Below are positions 12,111 to 16,898 of a stretch of DNA of 38,867 nucleotides, in pieces. The stretch spans positions 1 through 38,867 of IMG/VR virus record IMGVR_UViG_3300033979_000256; one strand, given 5' to 3'. The position numbers were made by a program, and so were the translations under genes. Source of the DNA: a virus. Below the pieces are notes generated by a model, which saw nothing but the letters and a program-made list of their open reading frames with translations, ran no database searches and was not told the origin of the DNA. How positions within the stretch are numbered: the stretch's first letter is position 1; each line of letters starts with the position of its first letter.

Positions 12111-12183
12111 GGTTAGTAAGTGCTCACTAACTTGGTCCGGTTAGTAAGTGCTCACTAACTTGGTCCGGTTAGTAAGTGCTCAC
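12111..12183. repeat. Tandem 28-bp repeat, 2.6 copies, with internal dyad
   Basis: Units start at 12111, 12139 and 12167 (last one truncated after 17 bases). Each begins GGTTAGTAAGTGCTCACTAAC, in which GTTAGT/ACTAAC and AGTG/CACT form a dyad. The 28-bp spacing (close to two and a half helical turns) fits binding sites of an enhancer-binding or iteron-binding protein. Confidence 0.85.
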
Positions 12184-12192
12184 TTCGCTAGG

Positions 12193-12228
12193 CTGGCACG
12201 AATCTTGCTAGTGGCACGAATTTTGCTT
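12193..12228 (+). promoter_or_regulatory. Two tandem sigma-54-type -24/-12 elements
   Basis: CTGGCACGAATCTTGCTA (12193-12210) and GTGGCACGAATTTTGCTT (12211-12228) are abutting 18-bp units. Each matches the sigma-54 consensus TGGCACG-N4-TTGC with exactly 10 bases between the GG and GC. Confidence 0.72.
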
Positions 12229-12235
12229 GGTGCGA

Positions 12236-12252
12236 ATGAGAATCATTCTCAT
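12236..12252. promoter_or_regulatory. Fur-box-like palindrome
   Basis: ATGAGAAT-C-ATTCTCAT is a perfect 8-1-8 inverted repeat containing TGAGAATCATTCTCA, the 7-1-7 form typical of proteobacterial Fur boxes. It lies between sigma-54-type elements 2 and 3. Confidence 0.65.
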
Positions 12253-12258
12253 CTAGGC

Positions 12259-12276
12259 CTGGCACGAATTTTGCTT
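12259..12276 (+). promoter_or_regulatory. Third sigma-54-type -24/-12 element
   Basis: CTGGCACGAATTTTGCTT, with 10 bases between GG and GC. It is nearly identical to the tandem pair at 12193-12228. Confidence 0.72.
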
Positions 12277-12294
12277 TGTGGTAAAAAAGCCACG

Positions 12295-12313
12295 GTTACA
12301 AATTGTTACAATT
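12295..12313. promoter_or_regulatory. 10-bp-period direct repeat upstream of P2
   Basis: GTTACAAATTGTTACAATT: two GTTACAA half-sites 10 bp apart, ending exactly 6 bp before the P2 -35. This tandem layout resembles OmpR/PhoB-type response regulator sites. Copies precede P4 and P6 at the same distance. Confidence 0.55.
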
Positions 12314-12319
12314 CTGCGC

Positions 12320-12356
12320 TTGACACGGGCCGATTTTATATGATAAAATCGGCGCC
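12320..12356 (+). promoter_or_regulatory. Promoter P2 with palindrome over the -10
   Basis: TTGACA (12320-12325), 18 bp, TAAAAT (12344-12349), GGCGCC (12351-12356). CCGATTTTAT-ATG-ATAAAATCGG is a perfect 10-bp inverted repeat across the -10. Confidence 0.82.
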
Positions 12357-12359
12357 AGC

Positions 12360-12399
12360 GCCTGGCACAGTTTTTGCCTTAGCAAGAACTGTGCCAGGC
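12360..12399. repeat. 18-bp inverted repeat after P2, containing a sigma-54-like element
   Basis: Arms GCCTGGCACAGTTTTTGC and GCAAGAACTGTGCCAGGC around loop CTTA (one G-U in the plus-strand RNA). Each arm reads TGGCAC-N5-TTGC, a -24/-12-like spacing, on both strands. Confidence 0.75.
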
Positions 12400-12410
12400 T
12401 GGGCCGGGCC

Positions 12411-12438
12411 GAAAAAAAGCCCCGACCGGAGTCGGGGC
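12411..12438 (-). terminator. Intrinsic terminator of HTH paralogue 3
   Basis: AGCCCCGAC-CGGA-GTCGGGGCT hairpin, followed on the minus strand by TTTTTTT. It lies about 20 bases past the stop at 12458. Confidence 0.87.
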
Positions 12439-12454
12439 TGGCACAATCCTTGCC
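12439..12454 (+). promoter_or_regulatory. Fifth sigma-54-like -24/-12 element
   Basis: TGGCACAATCCTTGCC with 10 bases between GG and GC. Weaker than the first three because G after CAC is missing. Confidence 0.45.
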
Positions 12455-12457
12455 TAG

Positions 12458-12784
12458 TTAGATAGGCTTGGAATTGGCAAGCGCATCAAAAATCGCCTTC
12501 AGCGCGCGCTTGTTCGCTTTGGTAAGCGAGTCGGTATCAGCTTCGCTCAGGTTCAGAATTCGACCGATAGCATCCGCAGTCATATCCTTTTTCTGAACGG
12601 GTTCGCCGGTTTTCGTGGTATAAACCTTTTTCTGGTAAACACCCTCGCGCGACAATTTTGCCACAATCGAACGAACCGATTTGCCGAGATTTTCGGCAAT
12701 GCTTTCCACGGTAACACCCGCGAGATAATCCGCGACAACCTGCGCGGTTTGCTCGGGAGTGTAGTTCACGGCTTTTTCTGCCAT
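12458..12784 (-). CDS. Small HTH DNA-binding protein, paralogue 3
   Basis: 108 residues from the ATG at 12784 (AAGGG at good spacing). Residues 6-51 carry YTPEQTAQVVADYLAGVTVE, then SIAENLGKSVRSIVAKLSRE and GVY, nearly identical to the copy at 16575. The C-terminal part ends SLTKANKRALKAIFDALAN. Codons are G+C-rich with almost no CTA leucine, unlike the phage core, so the gene was probably acquired or duplicated from another background. It is flanked by terminator 12411-12438 and the P2/P3 cassettes. Confidence 0.77.
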   Translation of the reverse strand: MAEKAVNYTPEQTAQVVADYLAGVTVESIAENLGKSVRSIVAKLSREGVYQKKVYTTKTGEPVQKKDMTADAIGRILNLSEADTDSLTKANKRALKAIFDALANSKPI

Positions 12785-12906
12785 TTTGCTACCCTTCACA
12801 GTTTTGGCAAGCGCCCCATGCACCCGCCACAGAAAAGATTCTACACGAAAATCTAGCCCTGCGCCCTGGGCAAGCGATTGTATTTTTTAATCGACTAGGC
12901 GACCCC

Positions 12907-12933
12907 GATAGAAAAATATTTTGTAGAAAACCC
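12907..12933. promoter_or_regulatory. A+T-rich element upstream of P3 (shared with P5)
   Basis: GATAGAAAAATATTTTG followed by TAGAAAACCC directly abuts the P3 -35. The P5 copy at 15662-15688 is almost the same. A related ATTGTATTTTT...TCGAC block precedes both. Confidence 0.5.
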
Positions 12934-12971
12934 TTGACACGGGCAAATTTTATATGATAAAATTTGGCGCC
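12934..12971 (+). promoter_or_regulatory. Promoter P3 with palindrome over the -10
   Basis: TTGACA (12934-12939), 18 bp, TAAAAT (12958-12963), GGCGCC (12966-12971). CAAATTTTAT-ATG-ATAAAATTTG spans the -10. Confidence 0.82.
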
Positions 12972-12977
12972 AGCAAG

Positions 12978-13022
12978 GTGTGATGTTATAACATCACACG
13001 GGTGTGATGTTATAACATCACA
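12978..13022. repeat. Two copies of the palindrome TGTGATGTTATAACATCACA
   Basis: Perfect palindromes at 12978-12999 and 13002-13022, two bases apart, immediately after P3. The core ATGTTATAACAT recurs in the 58-bp palindrome after P4 and near 17345. It looks like a dimeric repressor operator; a Zur-type metalloregulator site is one weak resemblance. Confidence 0.8.
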
Positions 13023-13037
13023 TAGGCCTGGCAAAGT

Positions 13038-13057
13038 AAAACCCCTTTCGGGGTTTT
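13038..13057. terminator. Bidirectional intrinsic terminator
   Basis: AAAACCCC-TTTC-GGGGTTTT hairpin with T-rich flank on the plus side and TACTTTG on the minus side, directly after the stop at 13060. Confidence 0.82.
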
Positions 13058-13059
13058 AT

Positions 13060-13404
13060 TTATTTATTGAATCCTGCAATATTAACCTGATAATGTCGCC
13101 GGAAATATTTTCGCCACCGATCAAAATAACCTGATGGAGAATGATTTACTGGAAGATTATTTTCAGATTGCCAAGCGTGAATATATTCATGCACAATGGT
13201 TGCAAATAATTCCATGGGATTCCAGATTTCAGCGCGTGAAACTTGGATTAGGTGATAATCGAATTCATCTTCCCATAATCCTACACAATAAACACCGCCG
13301 AGATTTATAGTCTTGCAAACCTGTAAAACTACGGGTTTGCGGATTTGAATTTCGGTTTCCGCAATTCGCTGGAATAGTTCAATGTCTGATTTGTGAAACT
13401 TCAT
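13060..13404 (-). CDS. SprT-like small zinc metalloprotease
   Basis: 114 residues with HEYIH at 72-76 (HExxH zinc protease motif) in the context ELFATIVHEYIHAWQSEN, and a C-terminal FDRWRKYFRRHY. SprT/Wss1-like domains digest DNA-bound proteins or act as minimal gluzincin folds; this is shorter than bacterial SprT (about 160 residues). Start overlaps the stop of the SemiSWEET gene by four bases. Substrate unknown. A second HExxH gene of similar size lies at 15244-15585. Confidence 0.65.
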   Translation of the reverse strand: MKFHKSDIELFQRIAETEIQIRKPVVLQVCKTINLGGVYCVGLWEDEFDYHLIQVSRAEIWNPMELFATIVHEYIHAWQSENNLPVNHSPSGYFDRWRKYFRRHYQVNIAGFNK

Positions 13405-13655
13405 TTTCTGGTATCCTCAATTTTGAAAAAAATCATTACCGCAAGGCAAAGCGAATTAAATAGATAATTGCCCAGCAAAATCCAGTCTTGTTTAGGCCAA
13501 ATATAAATAATGGTGAATATCTCGCCAATTGCCCAAAGGATTAAAAACATCCACGACAAACCCTCAGCGGATCGTTTACGGTAGCATTCGACAACCTGTG
13601 GAATTGCACAGGTTGCAAATGCAACCGATCCGATAATACCGATTGCATCCGACAT
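13401..13655 (-). CDS. SemiSWEET/PQ-loop-type membrane transporter
   Basis: 84 residues with three predicted membrane helices: IGIIGSVAFATCAIPQVVEC, LSWMFLILWAIGEIFTIIYI and WILLGNYLFNSLCLAVMIFF. The PQ in helix 1 and the KRSAEGLSW turn match the SemiSWEET unit, which dimerises to form a sugar-type uniporter. Length is normal for a SemiSWEET. Its presence between an exonuclease and a protease gene is unusual for a phage; it may adjust uptake in the infected cell (inference). Two bases separate it from the exonuclease stop. Confidence 0.78.
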   Translation of the reverse strand: MSDAIGIIGSVAFATCAIPQVVECYRKRSAEGLSWMFLILWAIGEIFTIIYIWPKQDWILLGNYLFNSLCLAVMIFFKIEDTRK

Positions 13656-13657
13656 AA

Positions 13658-14359
13658 TTAAATTGCCTTAAAGTGATTTTTGACCTGAAAATCGTACCAT
13701 GTATGCGCTTTAAGATTATCGCGCCATTGTTTGCGCTTGATAATACTGGTCAGGATGGGCAATTCAAAATCGCGCGCATCCTCGATAGCGGTATGGGGTT
13801 CAATCTTAAATTCACCCTGAATAAATCCGCATACTGCCTCAGCGGTAGTCTTAAAAGACATATTACCCTTATCAGTCGGCGGATTAAATAAGTGATTCTC
13901 TAAACAGAATTGACGATATTTGCGAGTTCCGCAAATATTACCGATTGCCGCTTGCCACAGGCAAAACCGATCCGTGAATAGGTCAAGATCAATCGCAGTA
14001 TTGCGACATTTACCCTCATCAAAGTTTAGATTATATGCCGTGAGAATAGGATTATATTTGCCTACCGCAAGCGCAAGCCAGCGATTAATTGCCGCAACTG
14101 ATGCAAGCATACGCGCGCCAGAATCTAGCATGGCGACATATTGTGCTTCACGTTTACGCAAACCCGCAAAACCCCAAATATCTGATTTGTTTTTGTCGTG
14201 GAATAGAGTCTTATCCCCATATTCACCGCGAACCAGAACAGCACATTGTGTGAAAATCTTACCCTCACGATCAACAATTACCGCGCCAAAATCGGCCACG
14301 GTATCATTAATCGTTGTCTCAGTGTCAACGATACAAAAAAACTGCTTGCGAGCCATCAT
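13658..14359 (-). CDS. DnaQ-like 3'-5' exonuclease (DEDDh type)
   Basis: 233 residues. The DEDD residues are visible: D12-x-E14 in IVDTETT, D114 in YNLNFDEGK, and H189/D194 in PHTAIEDARDFE, the DEDDh arrangement of DnaQ/RNase T/ExoX exonucleases. Function could be proofreading, RNA trimming or DNA turnover. The start is one of two adjacent ATGs (14359 or 14356; AAAGGG favours the second). It is driven by the promoter at 14413-14441. Codon use is unlike the phage core. Confidence 0.82.
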   Translation of the reverse strand: MMARKQFFCIVDTETTINDTVADFGAVIVDREGKIFTQCAVLVRGEYGDKTLFHDKNKSDIWGFAGLRKREAQYVAMLDSGARMLASVAAINRWLALAVGKYNPILTAYNLNFDEGKCRNTAIDLDLFTDRFCLWQAAIGNICGTRKYRQFCLENHLFNPPTDKGNMSFKTTAEAVCGFIQGEFKIEPHTAIEDARDFELPILTSIIKRKQWRDNLKAHTWYDFQVKNHFKAI

Positions 14360-14412
14360 CTACCCTTTACCGGAAAGCGCCGGAAATCGCGCGCGGCAAT
14401 TGCCACACCCAG

Positions 14413-14441
14413 ATTCTAGCACAGAATCCAGCCCCATGCAA
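14413..14441 (-). promoter_or_regulatory. Promoter of the exonuclease operon
   Basis: Minus strand TTGCAT (14436-14441), 17 bp, TAGAAT (14413-14418). Confidence 0.68.
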
Positions 14442-14495
14442 AAAATTCTAGTGGGGCAAACCCTTGTGTACAAAATACGACACGGGCCAGGTTTT

Positions 14496-14514
14496 GTTAC
14501 AATTATTTACAATT
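14496..14514. promoter_or_regulatory. 10-bp-period direct repeat upstream of P4
   Basis: GTTACAATTATTTACAATT: two TTACAA half-sites 10 bp apart, ending 6 bp before the P4 -35, as for P2 and P6. Confidence 0.52.
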
Positions 14515-14520
14515 TGGTCC

Positions 14521-14557
14521 TTGACACCGGCCCAATTTTAATAGTAAAATTGGCGCC
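14521..14557 (+). promoter_or_regulatory. Promoter P4 with palindrome over the -10
   Basis: TTGACA (14521-14526), 18 bp, TAAAAT (14545-14550), GGCGCC (14552-14557). CCAATTTTA-ATAG-TAAAATTGG spans the -10. Confidence 0.82.
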
Positions 14558-14564
14558 AGCATGG

Positions 14565-14622
14565 TGTGATGTTATAACATAACATTGTTTCATGTGAAAC
14601 AATGTTATGTTATAACATCACA
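14565..14622. repeat. 58-bp palindrome with a parS-like centre
   Basis: Two perfect 28-base arms around the dinucleotide TG at 14593-14594. The outer arms hold TGTGATGTTATAACATAACA. The centre TGTTTCATGTGAAACA (14586-14601) matches the ParB site parS (TGTTTCACGTGAAACA) at 15 of 16 bases. The element sits 7 bp after GGCGCC of P4. Confidence 0.85.
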
Positions 14623-14639
14623 TGGCCTGGGCAAAATAA

Positions 14640-14657
14640 TAGGGGCGTATGCCCCTA
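14640..14657 (-). terminator. Intrinsic terminator
   Basis: AGGGGC-GTAT-GCCCCT hairpin, followed on the minus strand by ATTATTTT. It overlaps the stop of the 38-codon gene. Confidence 0.72.
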
Positions 14658-14771
14658 TCGTCCTTCAACCCATTGCCACATTACGGGTTCCTCCTCAAGG
14701 TATTCGCGCGCCCTGTATCGAGAGGTTGTTACCAGATGACCGACCAGTAGGAAGCAAAAGGCAGTTTTCAT
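14655..14771 (-). CDS. 38-residue protein of unknown function
   Basis: The ATG at 14771 overlaps the HAD gene stop as TAATG, and GGGA is upstream, so translational coupling is likely. The sequence has a hydrophobic start (MKTAFCFLLVGHLVTTSRY) followed by a charged segment with four acidic residues in a row. It might be a short anchored or exported peptide. No family recognised. Confidence 0.52.
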   Translation of the reverse strand: MKTAFCFLLVGHLVTTSRYRAREYLEEEPVMWQWVEGR

Positions 14772-15244
14772 TAGTGTCCCTGCTTGCTTGGAATGTAAAC
14801 TCCACGGATACCGAAACGGTCGCAGACTGCTTTAAGGTAGTCCACATTATCCTCATAAAAAACAACATCGTCAGTCTGGAAGTTGACAAGGTTGAAAAAC
14901 TTTGCTAGTCCACCGATTTTGAGGGTTCGACCTGATTGCGTATCGCCCTGTTTACGCGAAACGATATAATCGGGTTCGCCTAGAGTGTCGCGGATAAATT
15001 CTCGATCCGGTTCGCCTAGTACGCGCGCAGTCGCAATTATGGTATACGTTTCAGGATCGTCAAGGTCTTGCCAGTATTCTTCGACCAGCGGTAAGAGTGA
15101 ATCGTCAAGCGCGCGGTATTCATTCTCGCGCCAGTAGTCTAGGTCGATACGCTCGCCACGCTCATCGATGACGGTCCGGTAACGATGCAGCGAGCATACA
15201 ATGGTTCCGTCCATGTCGTAAATTCTAACGCGCTTGATTGCCAT
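14771..15244 (-). CDS. HAD-superfamily phosphatase
   Basis: 157 residues with DMDGT (nucleophile D10, acid/base D12), a motif II threonine in IIATAR near residue 72, a lysine near 109 and the motif IV acid in YEDN (D132). No large cap domain, so likely acts on an exposed or polymeric substrate such as a nucleic-acid 3' end or nucleotide. It overlaps the HExxH gene upstream (TAATG) and the 38-codon gene downstream, forming a three-gene operon. Confidence 0.8.
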   Translation of the reverse strand: MAIKRVRIYDMDGTIVCSLHRYRTVIDERGERIDLDYWRENEYRALDDSLLPLVEEYWQDLDDPETYTIIATARVLGEPDREFIRDTLGEPDYIVSRKQGDTQSGRTLKIGGLAKFFNLVNFQTDDVVFYEDNVDYLKAVCDRFGIRGVYIPSKQGH

Positions 15245-15585
15245 TATTTTAATTCCATTGTGTGAAAGGGTTTCGGTTCATACCCTAGAGTATACATGAT
15301 TTCCTGCCATGGTTTGCCGTGATGCCGCTTATATTTTCGCCATCCGTTCAGGCAGTAGTCGATATAATGTGCAGTCTCATGGGTGAGAATTTGCCCCATC
15401 ATTTCACGCCGGTATTCGCGCAAGTATGGGCCGCTGAGGGTAATCTCGCCAGTCTCCACAATGCACAAGCCAGCGGTACGGGTTAGCCGTTCCGAGATTT
15501 TGAAGGTTGGCGGGTTGTGCAATTCCAGTTCCGGCCAAATCCGGCAAGCATCTTGCCAAGGTTTTAAGAGCGGGTTTGAGTTCAT
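15244..15585 (-). CDS. SprT-like HExxH metalloprotease (second copy type)
   Basis: 113 residues with HETAH at 69-73 in MMGQILTHETAHYIDYCLNG, then a GxxWxxIMxxLG tail typical of SprT-like domains, which bind DNA through the region after the zinc site. Sequence is not closely similar to the protein at 13060. The promoter's -10 lies only about seven bases before the ATG at 15585 and there is no Shine-Dalgarno, so the message may be leaderless. First gene of an operon with the HAD phosphatase. Confidence 0.75.
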   Translation of the reverse strand: MNSNPLLKPWQDACRIWPELELHNPPTFKISERLTRTAGLCIVETGEITLSGPYLREYRREMMGQILTHETAHYIDYCLNGWRKYKRHHGKPWQEIMYTLGYEPKPFHTMELK

Positions 15586-15592
15586 GAGTAAG

Positions 15593-15621
15593 ATAGTACA
15601 GGAAAATCGCGCCTAGTGCAA
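15593..15621 (-). promoter_or_regulatory. Promoter of the SprT-like/HAD operon (leaderless)
   Basis: Minus strand TTGCAC (15616-15621), 17 bp, TACTAT (15593-15598). The start site falls at or one to two bases before the ATG at 15585. Confidence 0.65.
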
Positions 15622-15661
15622 GCCAGGTGCCATTGTATTTTTCTATCGACACGCTCACGCC

Positions 15662-15725
15662 CATAGAAAAATTTTTTTGCAAAAACCCTTGACACCCGCC
15701 AATTTTATATGATAAAATTGGCGCC
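15662..15725 (+). promoter_or_regulatory. Promoter P5 with A+T-rich upstream element
   Basis: Upstream element CATAGAAAAATTTTTTTGC (15662-15680) as at P3. TTGACA (15689-15694), 18 bp, TAAAAT (15713-15718), GGCGCC (15720-15725). CCAATTTTAT-ATG-ATAAAATTGG spans the -10. Confidence 0.82.
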
Positions 15726-15753
15726 CAGGTGTTGCGTTTCCGCAACACCTGGG
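15724..15753. repeat. 13-bp inverted repeat after P5
   Basis: CCCAGGTGTTGCG-TTTC-CGCAACACCTGGG. In minus-strand RNA the loop is the stable GAAA tetraloop, so this may also act as the 3' end of the gene at 15760, which lacks another terminator. Confidence 0.8.
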
Positions 15754-15759
15754 TTTACC

Positions 15760-16089
15760 CTAGTTTACGTCACCCTTGACAAATCGCAAAAAGTTCAGAG
15801 CAACTTCCAGCGTAGTCTCTCCGGGCATACGGGGAAACGAAACCGTTTCACCCTGAAAAGCCCGTTCCATTGCCAGAATCTCACCCTTGATCGGGTCATA
15901 GGCATCGAAGTCTGCACAATAGGCAACTGCGATTTTAACCCAGTTCACGGAATTCCGGCTCCATGATTCAGGCACACTGGGACGAACCGCGACGGTAATT
16001 CCGTCCTCAACATCATAAACCAGCGAGCCACCTTCTCCCTCAAGGTCGGACAGAAGATTACGCCGTAAAACTTGATCCCATTTTTTCAT
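15760..16089 (-). CDS. Protein of unknown function
   Basis: 109 residues from the ATG at 16089, preceded by AAAGGG. The frame opens at a TTG at 16104 but the ribosome site favours 16089. The sequence is soluble and acidic (LRRNLLSDLEGEGGSLVYD near the start). No motif recognised. It follows the 16114 gene in one operon and ends at the P5 inverted repeat. Confidence 0.65.
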   Translation of the reverse strand: MKKWDQVLRRNLLSDLEGEGGSLVYDVEDGITVAVRPSVPESWSRNSVNWVKIAVAYCADFDAYDPIKGEILAMERAFQGETVSFPRMPGETTLEVALNFLRFVKGDVN

Positions 16090-16113
16090 GATAAACCCTT
16101 TCAAGGTTAAGTT

Positions 16114-16344
16114 TCAGAGCCAGACCAAAACAAATTCTTCGTCGTAAGATACAGGCAAATCAGGAAAGTTATGCTCATCGAGCCAATCGTGTATATAGTA
16201 CACAAATTCCTGAGCATCGTGCGTGCTTGAGAACGATACCGCAACAGCCTTGCGATCCTTGTGAAGTGCAAGGTTATCGATGCCAGCCCAAATCGCGCCA
16301 CATTGCATGGCATGGTCAACTATCATTTGAGGATCGTTCATCAT
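16114..16344 (-). CDS. 76-residue protein of unknown function
   Basis: Starts at the first of two ATGs (16344/16341), preceded by AAGG. An upstream in-frame ATG at 16368 would sit at the transcription start and need leaderless initiation. The protein has a repeated-looking alpha/beta layout (FSSTHDAQEFVYYIHDWLDE) and an acidic C-terminus. Driven by the promoter at 16376-16403. Function unknown. Confidence 0.6.
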   Translation of the reverse strand: MMNDPQMIVDHAMQCGAIWAGIDNLALHKDRKAVAVSFSSTHDAQEFVYYIHDWLDEHNFPDLPVSYDEEFVLVWL

Positions 16345-16375
16345 TTTGTTGCCTTGTGTTTTGTCCATGTAGAGA

Positions 16376-16403
16376 ATTATACAGGTTTTTGGGGATTGTG
16401 CAA
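16376..16403 (-). promoter_or_regulatory. Promoter of the 16344 operon
   Basis: Minus strand TTGCAC (16398-16403), 16 bp, TGTATAAT (-10 at 16376-16381). Same design as the promoter at 17279-17306. Confidence 0.72.
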
Positions 16404-16447
16404 CCCAGGGCATATAAGGAAAACCCTAATGACCAAAAAACCACGCT

Positions 16448-16466
16448 GTTACAAATTGTTACAATT
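16448..16466. promoter_or_regulatory. 10-bp-period direct repeat upstream of P6
   Basis: GTTACAAATTGTTACAATT, identical to the P2 copy and also 6 bp before the -35. An inverted copy lies at 17313-17331. Confidence 0.55.
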
Positions 16467-16472
16467 AAATGC

Positions 16473-16511
16473 TTGACACGGGCCAAAATTATATGATATA
16501 ATTTTGGCGCC
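16473..16511 (+). promoter_or_regulatory. Promoter P6 with palindrome over the -10
   Basis: TTGACA (16473-16478), 18 bp, TATAAT (16497-16502), GGCGCC (16506-16511). CCAAAATTATA-TGA-TATAATTTTGG spans the -10; compared with P5 both arms have changed together. Confidence 0.83.
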
Positions 16512-16564
16512 AGCGTGTTGTAAAAATACAACACGCTCCCAGGCCTCGGGGCTTGCGCCCCGAG
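16512..16564. repeat. Two hairpins after P6
   Basis: AGCGTGTTGTA-AAAA-TACAACACGCT (16512-16537), then CTCGGGGC-TTGC-GCCCCGAG (16545-16564). The second follows the stop of HTH paralogue 4 on the minus strand but lacks a T tract. Confidence 0.78.
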
Positions 16565-16574
16565 CCGTAGTGTG

Positions 16575-16895
16575 CTACGCCTTGCTGCGGATAAACTCCG
16601 CAATCGCAGCAAGCGCGCGCTTGTTTGCTTTGGCAAGTGAATCGGTATCCCCTTCTGAAAGGTTCAGTGCCTTGCCGATCATATCAGCGTGCTCATCCTT
16701 TTTGACGGGAGCCTCGCCCGTTTTGGTTGTGTATTCCTTTTTCTGGTATACACCCTCGCGGGACAGTTTAGCAACAATCGACCGAACCGATTTGCCCATT
16801 GCCTTGGCAATATCCTCAACCTGTACCCCAGCCTTGTAATCGGCCACAAGTTTAAGGGTTTGTTCCGAAGTGTAGTTCGCAGTCTTTTCAGCCAT
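16575..16895 (-). CDS. Small HTH DNA-binding protein, paralogue 4
   Basis: 106 residues; GGGGA before the ATG at 16895. YTSEQTLKLVADYKAGVQVE, then DIAKAMGKSVRSIVAKLSRE and GVYQKK, followed by KTGEAPVKKDE and a C-terminal helix ending SLAKANKRALAAIAEF. It is most similar to paralogue 3 (shared SVRSIVAKLSREGVYQKK and DTDSL.KANKRAL). Codons are G+C-rich. Co-transcribed after the two-TM gene (3 bases apart). Probable regulator. Confidence 0.77.
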   Translation of the reverse strand: MAEKTANYTSEQTLKLVADYKAGVQVEDIAKAMGKSVRSIVAKLSREGVYQKKEYTTKTGEAPVKKDEHADMIGKALNLSEGDTDSLAKANKRALAAIAEFIRSKA

Positions 16896-16898
16896 GAT

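Noticed and set aside
12026-12183. Possible CRISPR array
   Set aside because: Repeats are abutting or at 41-bp period without unique spacers of equal length, and no cas genes exist nearby.
12148-12465. Plus-strand 105-codon ORF
   Set aside because: It runs across tandem repeats, sigma-54-like elements, P2 and a terminator; no ribosome site and repeat-derived sequence.
12978-13022. CRP site (TGTGA-N6-TCACA)
   Set aside because: Half-sites are present but separated by 10 rather than 6 bases.
13920-14582. Plus-strand 220-codon ORF
   Set aside because: Antisense to the DnaQ-like exonuclease, which has intact catalytic motifs, and it ends within the P4 palindrome.
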